Source of the DNA: RDXT01 sp033765305
Lineage (GTDB): Bacteria > Bacteroidota > Bacteroidia > J057
Direction: 5' to 3'
Assembly (NCBI GenBank): GCA_033765305.1
Contig: JANRID010000023.1
Location: forward strand, 40,969 to 104,968
Length of the DNA stretch: 64,000 bases
Position numbers and translations under genes: made by a program. Shown here piece after piece: positions 22,405 through 30,567 of the stretch. The notes under the pieces were generated by a model. That model ran no database searches and was not told where the DNA came from. It saw only the letters and a program-made list of their open reading frames with translations. Within the stretch, counting starts at the first letter, position 1; each line of letters starts with the position of its first letter.

Positions 22405-24221
22405 TACGCCTCGAAGCGGTGAACGATCTGGTGATCCGGTTTGCCAATGTCAACGGAACCGGCTCCGCCAGCGCCAACAACCTGTTTGCCAAAGCAGTCT
22501 TCCGGATGGGCATTCCCGTCACGCCGAAGAACATGTTTCCCTCCAACATTCAGGGCCTGCCTACCTGGTACGAGGTGCGCATCAGCGAATCCGGCTATCT
22601 GGGCCGGCGGGCCGGGGTGGATGTGATGGTGGCGGTCAATGCCCAGAGCATGGAGAAGGACGTGAACTCAGTGCGCGAGGGCGGCTATTTCCTCTACGAC
22701 AGCACCCGCGTGCTGCCCAGGGAATACCGGAGCCGCACCGACATCCACTACCTGGGCATTCCGATGACGGCGATGTGCCTGGAGCACTTCAGCGACGCCC
22801 GCCAGCAGCAGCTGCTCAAAAATATGGTGTACATCGGCGCGCTCGCTGCGCTGCTGGACATCGAGCTGGAGGTGCTGCATACGCTGGTGCAGCAGCAGTT
22901 TGCCAGCAAGCAGAAGCTCATCGACGCCAATTACCTCGCGCTGGACCTGGGCCTCCGCTATGTACAGGCGCATTACGAGCATCCGCTCGGGCTGCGCCTG
23001 GAGCGCCGGGACCTGATCGGGGACCGCATTATGCTGGACGGCAATACCGCCTGCGGCCTCGGAGCCATCTATGCCGGCGCCACCGTGGCGGCCTGGTATC
23101 CCATCACGCCCTCCACTTCGGTGGTGAATGCGTTTGAAAAATGGGCGAAAAAGCTGCGCGTGGACCCGGAAACGGGGCTGAACAACTTTGCGGTGGTGCA
23201 GGCCGAAGACGAGCTCTCGGCGCTGGGCATGGTCATCGGCGCCAACTGGAACGGCGCACGGGCTTTCACCGCCACCAGCGGCCCCGGCCTCTCGCTGATG
23301 AACGAGTTTCTGGGCTTGGCCTATTTCGCCGAAATCCCTGCCGTGCTCATCGATGTGCAGCGCGGCGGCCCTTCCACCGGCATGCCCACCCGCACCCAGC
23401 AGTCGGACCTGCTGCTGGCCTGCTATGCTTCGCACGGCGATACCAGGCATGTGCTGCTGCTGCCCGATTCCCCGAAGGAATGCTTCGAGCTGACCGCAGA
23501 CGCCTTCGACCTCGCCGAACGGCTCCAGACGCCCATCCTCGTCATGACCGATCTCGACCTGGGCATGAACGATCACCTCTCCCCCCCGCTGGTCTGGGAC
23601 GACCGCCGCACCTATGACCGCGGCAAGGTCCTGACGGCGGAGGAACTGGAAGCCGGTGCTGTCTTCGGCCGCTACCTCGATGCAGACGGCGACGGCATCC
23701 CTTACCGCACCCTGCCGGGCACCCACCCCACCAAAGGCGCCTTTTTCACCCGCGGATCCTCCAAAGACGAATACGCCCGCTATACAGAAGAAGGCGAAGC
23801 CTATGTGCGCAACATGGACCGCCTGCTGCGGAAGTGGGAGACGGCCAAGGCACTCGTGCCTGCGCCGGAATTTTACCCGCAGCCGGAACCGTCGACGCTG
23901 GGCATGATCTTCTTCGGCACCTCGGCCTACGCGGCGCTCGAAGCGATCGATCTGCTGAATGCGGCAGGCATCCGCATGGATGCCATGCGCCTGCGCGCCT
24001 GCCCCTTCGGCGAGTCTGTGCAGGCCTTCATCGGGCAGCATGAACGCATCTATGTCGTGGAGCAAAACCGCGACGCCCAGATGCGCAGTCTGCTCGTCAA
24101 CGAGCTGGGGACCGATCCGGCCCGGCTGATCCCGGTGCTCAACTACGACGGCATGCCCATCACTGCCGAACTGATCGTGTCCCGCATTTCCCAATCCCTG
24201 ACGGTTTCTATTCCCCGCTGA
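22401..24221 (+). CDS. korA: 2-oxoacid:ferredoxin oxidoreductase, fused gamma-alpha subunit
   Basis: The first ~190 residues are the gamma domain (NDLVIRFANVNGTGSASANNL). The following alpha domain has GNTACGLGAIYAGATVAAWYPITPSTS and SGPGLSLMNEFLGLAYFAEIPAVLIDVQRGGPSTGMPT, the pyrimidine-binding and core motifs of KorA/PorA-type subunits. Length 606 fits the fused form common in Bacteroidota. Together with KorB it converts a 2-oxoacid (most likely 2-oxoglutarate) and CoA to acyl-CoA, CO2 and reduced ferredoxin. Overlaps the upstream gene by ATGA and is followed by korB after 2 bases. Confidence 0.9.
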   Translation: MIRLEAVNDLVIRFANVNGTGSASANNLFAKAVFRMGIPVTPKNMFPSNIQGLPTWYEVRISESGYLGRRAGVDVMVAVNAQSMEKDVNSVREGGYFLYDSTRVLPREYRSRTDIHYLGIPMTAMCLEHFSDARQQQLLKNMVYIGALAALLDIELEVLHTLVQQQFASKQKLIDANYLALDLGLRYVQAHYEHPLGLRLERRDLIGDRIMLDGNTACGLGAIYAGATVAAWYPITPSTSVVNAFEKWAKKLRVDPETGLNNFAVVQAEDELSALGMVIGANWNGARAFTATSGPGLSLMNEFLGLAYFAEIPAVLIDVQRGGPSTGMPTRTQQSDLLLACYASHGDTRHVLLLPDSPKECFELTADAFDLAERLQTPILVMTDLDLGMNDHLSPPLVWDDRRTYDRGKVLTAEELEAGAVFGRYLDADGDGIPYRTLPGTHPTKGAFFTRGSSKDEYARYTEEGEAYVRNMDRLLRKWETAKALVPAPEFYPQPEPSTLGMIFFGTSAYAALEAIDLLNAAGIRMDAMRLRACPFGESVQAFIGQHERIYVVEQNRDAQMRSLLVNELGTDPARLIPVLNYDGMPITAELIVSRISQSLTVSIPR

Positions 24222-24223
24222 AT

Positions 24224-25276
24224 ATGTCGTTCATCCGTCCCGTTTTCCGCCACCCCGAATCGCCCCGCAACACCCTGGGCTACACGCGGCAGTTCTACGA
24301 AGGGGCCCTCTCCACCCTCTGCGCCGGCTGCGGCCACGACTCCATCAGCGGGGCCATCATCCAGGCGTGCTTCGAGCTGAGCATCGAGCCGCACCGGCTC
24401 GCCAAGCTCTCCGGCATCGGCTGCTCGTCCAAGACGCCGACCTATTTCCTCCAGAACTCCCACGGCTTCAACTCCGTGCACGGCCGCATGCCCTCGGTGG
24501 CCACCGGCGCCAACCTGGCCAACCGCGACCTGATTTATTTCGGGGTGTCCGGCGACGGGGATACGGCGTCGATCGGGATGGGGCAGTTTGTGCACGCCAT
24601 CCGCCGCAACCTGAACATGGTCTATGTGGTGATGAACAATGGCTGCTACGGCCTCACCAAAGGGCAGGATTCAGCGACTGCCGACGTCGGCTCCGTGAGC
24701 AAAAGCGGCGCGGCCAACCCCTTTCAGTCCATCGATCTGGCTGCGCTGGCGCTGGAGCTTGGCGCAACCTTCGTGGCGCGGAGTTTTTCGGGGGACAAAG
24801 GGCAGCTGGTGCCGCTGCTCAAGGCGGCGGTTTCGCACCAGGGCTTCGCCTTCATCGATGTGCTTTCGCCCTGCGTGACCTTCAACAACAATCCCGGTTC
24901 CACGAAGTCCTACTCCTACGTGCGCGAGCACCTGGAGGCAACAGCTGCCGTGGATTATGTGCCGGAGGCGGAAGAAATCACCGCCGACTATGCCGAGGGC
25001 GACGTGCAGCAGATCACCCTGCACGACCAGTCGGTCGTGGCGCTGCGCAAGCCTGCGCCGGGCTGGGATCCCGGCGACGCGCAGCAGACCTTTGCGCTGA
25101 TGCATGAAGCCCGCCGCAGCGGCGAAATTCTGACCGGGCTGCTGTACCTGCATCCGGGCCAGGAAGACCTGCATGCCATGATCCGGACCGTGCCGGTCCC
25201 GCTGAACCAGCTGCGCGAAGCGGACCTCTGCCCTGGCTCCGCACAGCTGGCGCGGATCAATGCCTCGTTCAGGTAA
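24224..25276 (+). CDS. korB: 2-oxoacid:ferredoxin oxidoreductase, beta subunit
   Basis: TPP-binding subunit: STLCAGCGHDSISGAI near the N-terminus, GIGCSSKTPTYF, and the TPP/Mg motif GDGDTASIGMGQFVHAIRRN with NNGCYGLTKGQ. About 350 residues, typical. It completes the operon that starts at 20626. Ends 11 bases from the convergent peroxidase gene with no clear terminator hairpin between them. Confidence 0.93.
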   Translation: MSFIRPVFRHPESPRNTLGYTRQFYEGALSTLCAGCGHDSISGAIIQACFELSIEPHRLAKLSGIGCSSKTPTYFLQNSHGFNSVHGRMPSVATGANLANRDLIYFGVSGDGDTASIGMGQFVHAIRRNLNMVYVVMNNGCYGLTKGQDSATADVGSVSKSGAANPFQSIDLAALALELGATFVARSFSGDKGQLVPLLKAAVSHQGFAFIDVLSPCVTFNNNPGSTKSYSYVREHLEATAAVDYVPEAEEITADYAEGDVQQITLHDQSVVALRKPAPGWDPGDAQQTFALMHEARRSGEILTGLLYLHPGQEDLHAMIRTVPVPLNQLREADLCPGSAQLARINASFR

Positions 25277-25287
25277 TCAGCTCAGCA

Positions 25288-27267
25288 TCAGTACACCCCG
25301 CCGGCGGTCCGTCCGTTGAGCGGGGAGCCTTCGGGATAGGCCGGCAGGCGCGCAGGCGCGCGCGTGAGGCCGGCCGTATCGGTCAGCGCCTCCATGAAGG
25401 CGATGATGTCGCGGATCTCGCGCCTGGAGAGCCCCAGCGGATCGGGCGGGAGCGTCTGGTTCGGCAGCTCGATGCCGATGCCGGCACCGCCCCCCACGTT
25501 GTAGAACTGCATCACCTCCTCCAGCGTCTGGTACACGCCGTTGTGCATGTAGGGCGCGGTAAGGGCTATATTGCGGACCGTCGGGGTTTTGAAGGCATGC
25601 TGGTTGAACGGGGCATGCTCGCTGGCGCGCCGGTTGGCGTAGCGGCCCAGATCGGGATCGATCTCGGCATTCGCCCAGACCGGTTGCGCCGGTACCCCCA
25701 GCACTTCGGATTCGCTGTCTTCATAGTCGGGAGGCACGGTGCCGTTGAACACCGGCGCAAAATGGCAGGTGCCGCAGGCGGCCTTGCCCATGAAGAGGTT
25801 GAAGCCGCGCACCACCGCCGGATCGATCTCGCGGGTTTCGCCGCGCGCATAGCGGTCGAAGGGCGAGTTCCAGCCCGTGAGCGACTGCAGATAGCCCGAC
25901 AGGGCGACGGTGAGCGTGTGGCGGTTGATGGGCTTGGCGCCATGCTCGGGAAATGCCTCGCGGAAGAGCCGCACATATTCCTCGCTGGCATAGAGCTTAT
26001 CGAAAATGGCCCAATAGGTCGTATTGAACTCCTGCTCGCTGACGATCACATGCTCCACCTGGGAGCCCAGCTCCTCGGAGCGCAGATCGTGGAAATAGCG
26101 CAGGGCGTAGGTGCTGTTGAGTACGGTGGGCGCATTGCGGTCGAGGGAGCCTTCAAAATTGAGCGCCAAGCTTTTGGCGCGGCCGTCGGCGAAGCCTTTG
26201 GCAGGGATATGGCAGGAGGCGCAGGCGCGCTCGTTGTTTCCGGAGAGGACAGGATCAAAAAAGAGAATGCGTCCCAGCTCGATCTGGAGCGGAGCGCGGG
26301 GCGACTGGGGGAAGCGGGCATAATAGGCCGGATCGAGCAGATCCGGGCCGAAGAGGTTCCGCGCTTCGTAGCGCAGGGCGCGGGGGAAGGGGCTGACCTC
26401 GTGCGGGAGCTCCACCCGCAGTGCCAGATGCAGATCCAGCAGGCTGCTGTAGAGCGGATTAACATAGGTGCGGAGCATGCGCATCCGGTCCAGCCGGCCG
26501 AAATCCGGATGGGCTTCCAGGTACTGGACAGCTGCATCCAGCAGGCTGTCCGAGCGTACAAAGGCCGGTTCCGAGGCCGGCGTCAGCCAGCTGCGGTAGC
26601 CGGCAAGCGCCTCGCGCATGCTGCGCAGCGACACAAGCGCCTCCGGAATGGCGTTGCCGGAGCCGGGCGTATCGAAGCCGGTGAGGCCGAGGGTGAAGAT
26701 GCGCAGCACCTGCGCCCGGAGCGACTCCAGCACCATGCGGTCGGTCAGGGCCCGCCGCTGGCGGATGTGCGTTGCCCAGGTCTCGGTCTGGATGCGGAAT
26801 TTGACCGCCGTGCTGTGCAGCTCGTGCACCTGTGCCGGATCATCGCCGCCGAACAGGCCGTCGTCCAGCGCCTGCAGGCCTGCCGGCGGCAGCACCGTGA
26901 GGCTGCTGGGCATGTTGCGCTCGATCTTGGGCAGCGGTGCGCCGTTGATATGGTCCTTGACCAGCTCCCCGTCGAGGTAGGCCGCCAGATGCTCCACGGT
27001 CTTGTACAGCATCCGCATGCGGATGAGCAGCCTGCGGGTCTCGGCCAGGGTAGCGGCATTGGGGGTGGAGGAAGCCGTGAGCGCTTCCATTTCCGTGCTC
27101 AGATCGCTCAGGGCACCGATCTGGCGGACAAACTGCGCTTCGAGTTCGGCGGCAGGCGACGGAGAAACCGGGTGCAGGAGCATCCGGAAGCCGGACATTC
27201 CCAGCACGGCAGCGGCCGCAGCGGCGGCCAGGCTGTAGCGAATCCAATTGGTGCGCCTCATATTCAT
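25288..27267 (-). CDS. Di-haem cytochrome c peroxidase/MauG family protein with long N-terminal extension
   Basis: A signal anchor (RYSLAAAAAAAVLGMSGFRM) is followed by about 290 residues of helical sequence without a clear family, then a CCP/MauG-type module with two c-haem motifs, CASCH and CGTCH, and the later conserved FKTPTVRNIALTAPYMHNG. Such periplasmic proteins reduce hydrogen peroxide or oxidise protein side chains. At 659 residues it is about twice the length of a plain peroxidase; the extension may be an electron-donor or substrate-binding part. Start at 27267 (27261 also possible). Confidence 0.85.
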   Translation of the reverse strand: MNMRRTNWIRYSLAAAAAAAVLGMSGFRMLLHPVSPSPAAELEAQFVRQIGALSDLSTEMEALTASSTPNAATLAETRRLLIRMRMLYKTVEHLAAYLDGELVKDHINGAPLPKIERNMPSSLTVLPPAGLQALDDGLFGGDDPAQVHELHSTAVKFRIQTETWATHIRQRRALTDRMVLESLRAQVLRIFTLGLTGFDTPGSGNAIPEALVSLRSMREALAGYRSWLTPASEPAFVRSDSLLDAAVQYLEAHPDFGRLDRMRMLRTYVNPLYSSLLDLHLALRVELPHEVSPFPRALRYEARNLFGPDLLDPAYYARFPQSPRAPLQIELGRILFFDPVLSGNNERACASCHIPAKGFADGRAKSLALNFEGSLDRNAPTVLNSTYALRYFHDLRSEELGSQVEHVIVSEQEFNTTYWAIFDKLYASEEYVRLFREAFPEHGAKPINRHTLTVALSGYLQSLTGWNSPFDRYARGETREIDPAVVRGFNLFMGKAACGTCHFAPVFNGTVPPDYEDSESEVLGVPAQPVWANAEIDPDLGRYANRRASEHAPFNQHAFKTPTVRNIALTAPYMHNGVYQTLEEVMQFYNVGGGAGIGIELPNQTLPPDPLGLSRREIRDIIAFMEALTDTAGLTRAPARLPAYPEGSPLNGRTAGGVY

Positions 27268-27311
27268 CTCTTCAGCATCGGATCAGCCGGAATAGAACGG
27301 AAAATACAGCC

Positions 27312-27352
27312 TAAAAGAAAACGGGCTGCACAGCCGGAGCCATGCAGCCCGT
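27312..27352 (-). terminator. Rho-independent terminator of the PhoX-like gene
   Basis: Stem ACGGGCTGCA (27321-27330) with TGCAGCCCGT (27343-27352). Read on the minus strand it is followed by TTTTCTTTT (27312-27320). Confidence 0.8.
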
Positions 27353-27363
27353 ATGGGAGCTGA

Positions 27364-29208
27364 TTACTCGATGATCAGCTTCTGGGTCTGGCGGTCTTTG
27401 TTCTGGAGGTAGTACACACCCTTGGGCAGGGCCTGGATGTCGAGCGACTTCACGTTGCGGGCTACCAGCATGCGCTTGCCGTTCACATCGTAGAGGGCCA
27501 CATCGGTCACTTCGCTGAAGAACACTTCGCGGGAGACCGGGTTGGGATACACCTTGAATCCGCTGCCTTCCTCATCGGGGTCCACGGAGGTGGGGGTGCC
27601 GGAGAGGCTGTTCCAGCCGGTGATGGCGAAGGTGAGGGAGTTGTTGTAGGGGAAGGGGTTCGTGGTGTTCGGATGCTGCACGTTGACGAGCAGCGTCTTG
27701 CCGTCGGGGGTAGCGATGGCACCGGTCACTTCGGAGCCCAGCGGGGTGATGGCGATGCGCACGAGGTCGTCGATCGTCGGGTTTGCAACAGTCATGTCGA
27801 GCAGGAAGAGTTCGCACACCGTAGCGGCAGCGCCGGCGGGGTTGCGGCCGAAGTTGCGGCCGTTGAGGTCTTCGCTGATGATCATGAAGGTGCGGGCATC
27901 TGGAGTTCCCTGGCCGACCGTGATGAAGTTCAGGCCGTCGGGGTTGGACAGATGCTTAGCCGGATAGGCAGCCGGGGCGGGCGATACGGCGAAGAAGGGG
28001 CCGCCTTCAATGTAGGGGGATACCATGCCGGTAGCCATGTCATACTTCACCACGCGGCCGTAGATGTCCTGATAGGCAGCGTTGCCGGGGTTGATGATCC
28101 CGAGCTGGTCGGCGCGGTTCTGGTGGTAGGGGGCGTACTTGGCGCCCAGGGCAGCTTCGTCGGCCCAGGCGGAGCCGGGGTTGTCGCGGCCGGTTTCGGT
28201 GAAGTACACGTTGCCATCGGCAGCATTGTAGGCTACCCACTCGATGCGGTTGAACATCGTGGCGTTTGCTGCTACTGCCTGGCTCTTGAAGTCGACCATT
28301 TTGGTCAGGTCGGTGTTGTCGATTTCCACCCACTTTTCAGGGCTGTCATGCTTGTACACATACAGCTTGCCGGAGGTGAAGTCGCCGGCAGTGGTCGCTA
28401 CGAACTTCGTGAAGAAGCCGGGGGTATCGTCGCCGCCGAGGAACACCGTCTTGTTGTCGGGCAGCATGGTGCCGCCTTCGAAGGGCTGGCGGCCCCAGTT
28501 GTACTGCTTGCGGATAGCCTTGGCTTCCTTCGGATCGATTTCCACCATCCAGTTGAAGTTCTGGTAGCCCTTGATGGTCTGGCCGTTGAAGCCGGGGAAC
28601 CCTGCGGGGGTGGTGGTGCCGATGGTGAAGTCGCTCGTGTCGCGCACACCTGCGCCGTTGGCGTAGATGTCGGCAGTGCGGCTGATGAACCATTCCTCGG
28701 CAGTCCAGATGCGGCCGTTCGGAGCGGAGATGCCGGCGCAGTTCATGCCCGTTTCACCTACCGTATTCACGAAGTCCACGTTGAAGAATTTGCCGGAGCG
28801 GCCGTCGGCCAGGGTCTGGGGCACCACGATCAGGGTATCCGTATTCGGGTCGCGGCGTACCTTGAAGGTCGTCATGCCGCCGCCGTCGCCGATGCGGTCG
28901 TTGGCCTGGATCATCTCGTGGTTCACCGAAATCCAGCCGTAGTCGGAGGAACCTGCGTCGGCCGGCGTGAAGCCGATGAAGTCATGCCACTGCTTGGCCA
29001 GCGTGCGGCCTGCGGGATTGCCGTAGGTAGGCGTCACCTCGACAGAGTCGTGACCGCCGATGAACAGCACCTGATACTTCAGCGGCGAAGCCGGAACCTT
29101 GACCTCCACCGGGGCCAGGGTCGTGTCAAGCTCAATGTCAAACACCGTCTGCGCTTGCAGGGCCGAAGCCATCAGCAGCGCGCCAGCAAAAGCGTACAGC
29201 TTTTTCAT
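27364..29208 (-). CDS. PhoX/DUF839-like secreted protein with T9SS sorting domain
   Basis: A signal peptide (MKKLYAFAGALLMASALQAQ) precedes a ~500-residue PhoX/DUF839-type beta-propeller-like domain (WISVNHEM, GMNCAGISAPNG, RVVKYDMATG, LNFITVGQG). The final ~80 residues are a T9SS type A sorting domain (GFKVYPNPVSREVFF, LYDVNGKRM, LPKGVYYLQ). PhoX enzymes are calcium/iron alkaline phosphatases; whether the metal ligands are intact here I could not verify. I start at the MKKLY ATG (29208); another ATG lies at 29217. Own terminator downstream, so monocistronic. Likely cell-surface phosphate scavenging or an uncharacterised hydrolase. Confidence 0.8.
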   Translation of the reverse strand: MKKLYAFAGALLMASALQAQTVFDIELDTTLAPVEVKVPASPLKYQVLFIGGHDSVEVTPTYGNPAGRTLAKQWHDFIGFTPADAGSSDYGWISVNHEMIQANDRIGDGGGMTTFKVRRDPNTDTLIVVPQTLADGRSGKFFNVDFVNTVGETGMNCAGISAPNGRIWTAEEWFISRTADIYANGAGVRDTSDFTIGTTTPAGFPGFNGQTIKGYQNFNWMVEIDPKEAKAIRKQYNWGRQPFEGGTMLPDNKTVFLGGDDTPGFFTKFVATTAGDFTSGKLYVYKHDSPEKWVEIDNTDLTKMVDFKSQAVAANATMFNRIEWVAYNAADGNVYFTETGRDNPGSAWADEAALGAKYAPYHQNRADQLGIINPGNAAYQDIYGRVVKYDMATGMVSPYIEGGPFFAVSPAPAAYPAKHLSNPDGLNFITVGQGTPDARTFMIISEDLNGRNFGRNPAGAAATVCELFLLDMTVANPTIDDLVRIAITPLGSEVTGAIATPDGKTLLVNVQHPNTTNPFPYNNSLTFAITGWNSLSGTPTSVDPDEEGSGFKVYPNPVSREVFFSEVTDVALYDVNGKRMLVARNVKSLDIQALPKGVYYLQNKDRQTQKLIIE

Positions 29209-29642
29209 GGAAACCATGGATTAAGGGATTTACAGTAAAATGGATCTTGAATCCGCATGCAAATTCCCCGTATCCCGTTACCGGATTGTGAATAATGGAT
29301 TAGGAATCTTGACCGCCATCAATCTGGATTGAATCTAAATAATGAATCATGGTGCTGGCTATCAGCACGATTTCATGAATTCCAGCGACCAGGCCACCGG
29401 CTGGAGTTAACAGACAGGCGGCAATGCATTAACATTCCCGTAATCCGGGAAGCCTGCGCTGCTACACATGCAGGAATATTTTTCATATGTAATATCTCCG
29501 GCGCAATGATTCTGCCGGACTGCGCATCCGGCTTGCCGGAAAGGGCGGCAGGCCGCGCTGCGGCTGCACGCAGGCTTTGCAGCCGCAGCTCCGCAGGTTA
29601 GATCCGCCGGCATTCTCACCCCGTTCCATATGAGCGCGGCCT
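29209..29642. other. Non-coding region between divergent genes
   Basis: About 430 bases with no supported gene. The first 250 bases are AT-richer and should hold the minus-strand promoter of the PhoX-like gene, though no exact TAnnTTTG is visible. The rest is GC-rich with GCCGGA/TCCGGC-type inverted motifs near 29510-29560. Confidence 0.6.
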
Positions 29643-29650
29643 TATATTTG
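29643..29650 (+). promoter_or_regulatory. -7 promoter box deciding the downstream start
   Basis: TATATTTG lies 43 bases before the ATG at 29693. It sits downstream of the first in-frame ATG (29630), so transcription from it supports 29693 as the real start. Confidence 0.55.
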
Positions 29651-29692
29651 TATTACGCAGACAGCTGGGAACGATTCGCAACCAACCTTCAG

Positions 29693-30442
29693 ATGGAATC
29701 GCAGAAGCAGCGCATAGAAACGGAGCTCCAGATCGGGACGGGTATCCAGACGCGGCTGGTGCATATCGGCGGGCTGGCCCTGTCGCTGTCGTTCATGGCG
29801 ATGGGGCTGCTGACGCTCAGCCGCCAGCCGGCGCCGCCGGCCGCACCGGCAGTCCTGCCGGACACGGCTGCGGCGCCGGCCCCCGATACCCTGCAGCAGC
29901 CCGGAGCGCAGGCGCCGGACTGGCAGCAGCTCCGGCTGCGCCGGCACGACGACGCCATCCGGCTCAGCTGGCCCGCAGCCGCTGCGGCAGGCCAGCCCTG
30001 CACGGTCGAGCGCTCCTTCGACGGGCGCCGCTTCCGGCAGATCGGCGAGATGCGGGCCGCCAGCGCAGATCCGGCGGCCCGCCTGCAGTTCACCGACCGG
30101 GATCCCGCTGCGGTGCAGCTCCCCCTGGCCTGGTACCGCGTGCGCAGCGGCGGCCAGCTCAGCCCTGCCCTGAAAGCCCGCGCCCGCAGCGGGCTGGGCC
30201 TGTACCACCTGGTGCGCACCCGCCCGGACAGCCTGCAGATCCTCTGCGCCGCCGATGCGCCGGGCGGCGCCCGCCTGCGGCTCGTCCACAGCTCCGGTGC
30301 CATCGCCGCCGACGAGCAGCTCCGGCTGGGGCCGGTGCCCGTCGCCCGCACCTTCGGCGCCGCCAGCCTGCCCGCAGGGCAGTGGCAGGTCGAACTCAGC
30401 AGCCCCGCCGGCATCAGCACGGAATTTTTTACCATCCGGTAG
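29693..30442 (+). CDS. Membrane-anchored protein of unknown function
   Basis: About 249 residues from 29693. A charged N-terminus (MESQKQRIETE) is followed by one membrane segment (LVHIGGLALSLSFMAMGLLTL) and a proline/alanine-rich spacer. A ~160-residue region with fibronectin/Ig-like strand patterns follows (RLSWPAAAAAGQPCTVERSFDGRRFRQIG). This resembles periplasmic fibronectin-III-like proteins of Bacteroidota but is not assignable further. It ends about 125 bases before clpB. Confidence 0.65.
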   Translation: MESQKQRIETELQIGTGIQTRLVHIGGLALSLSFMAMGLLTLSRQPAPPAAPAVLPDTAAAPAPDTLQQPGAQAPDWQQLRLRRHDDAIRLSWPAAAAAGQPCTVERSFDGRRFRQIGEMRAASADPAARLQFTDRDPAAVQLPLAWYRVRSGGQLSPALKARARSGLGLYHLVRTRPDSLQILCAADAPGGARLRLVHSSGAIAADEQLRLGPVPVARTFGAASLPAGQWQVELSSPAGISTEFFTIR

Positions 30443-30567
30443 GGAAATCTGTGCCAAATTGGCGCCCCGCCCTGCAATAATGGCGTATTTCTCCGGCTTG
30501 GAGCCCTTTTTGCCCGCCTGTTTCTGTCCGGCAGATCTGCACGCCGGACGGAAGGAGCATAGCCATC

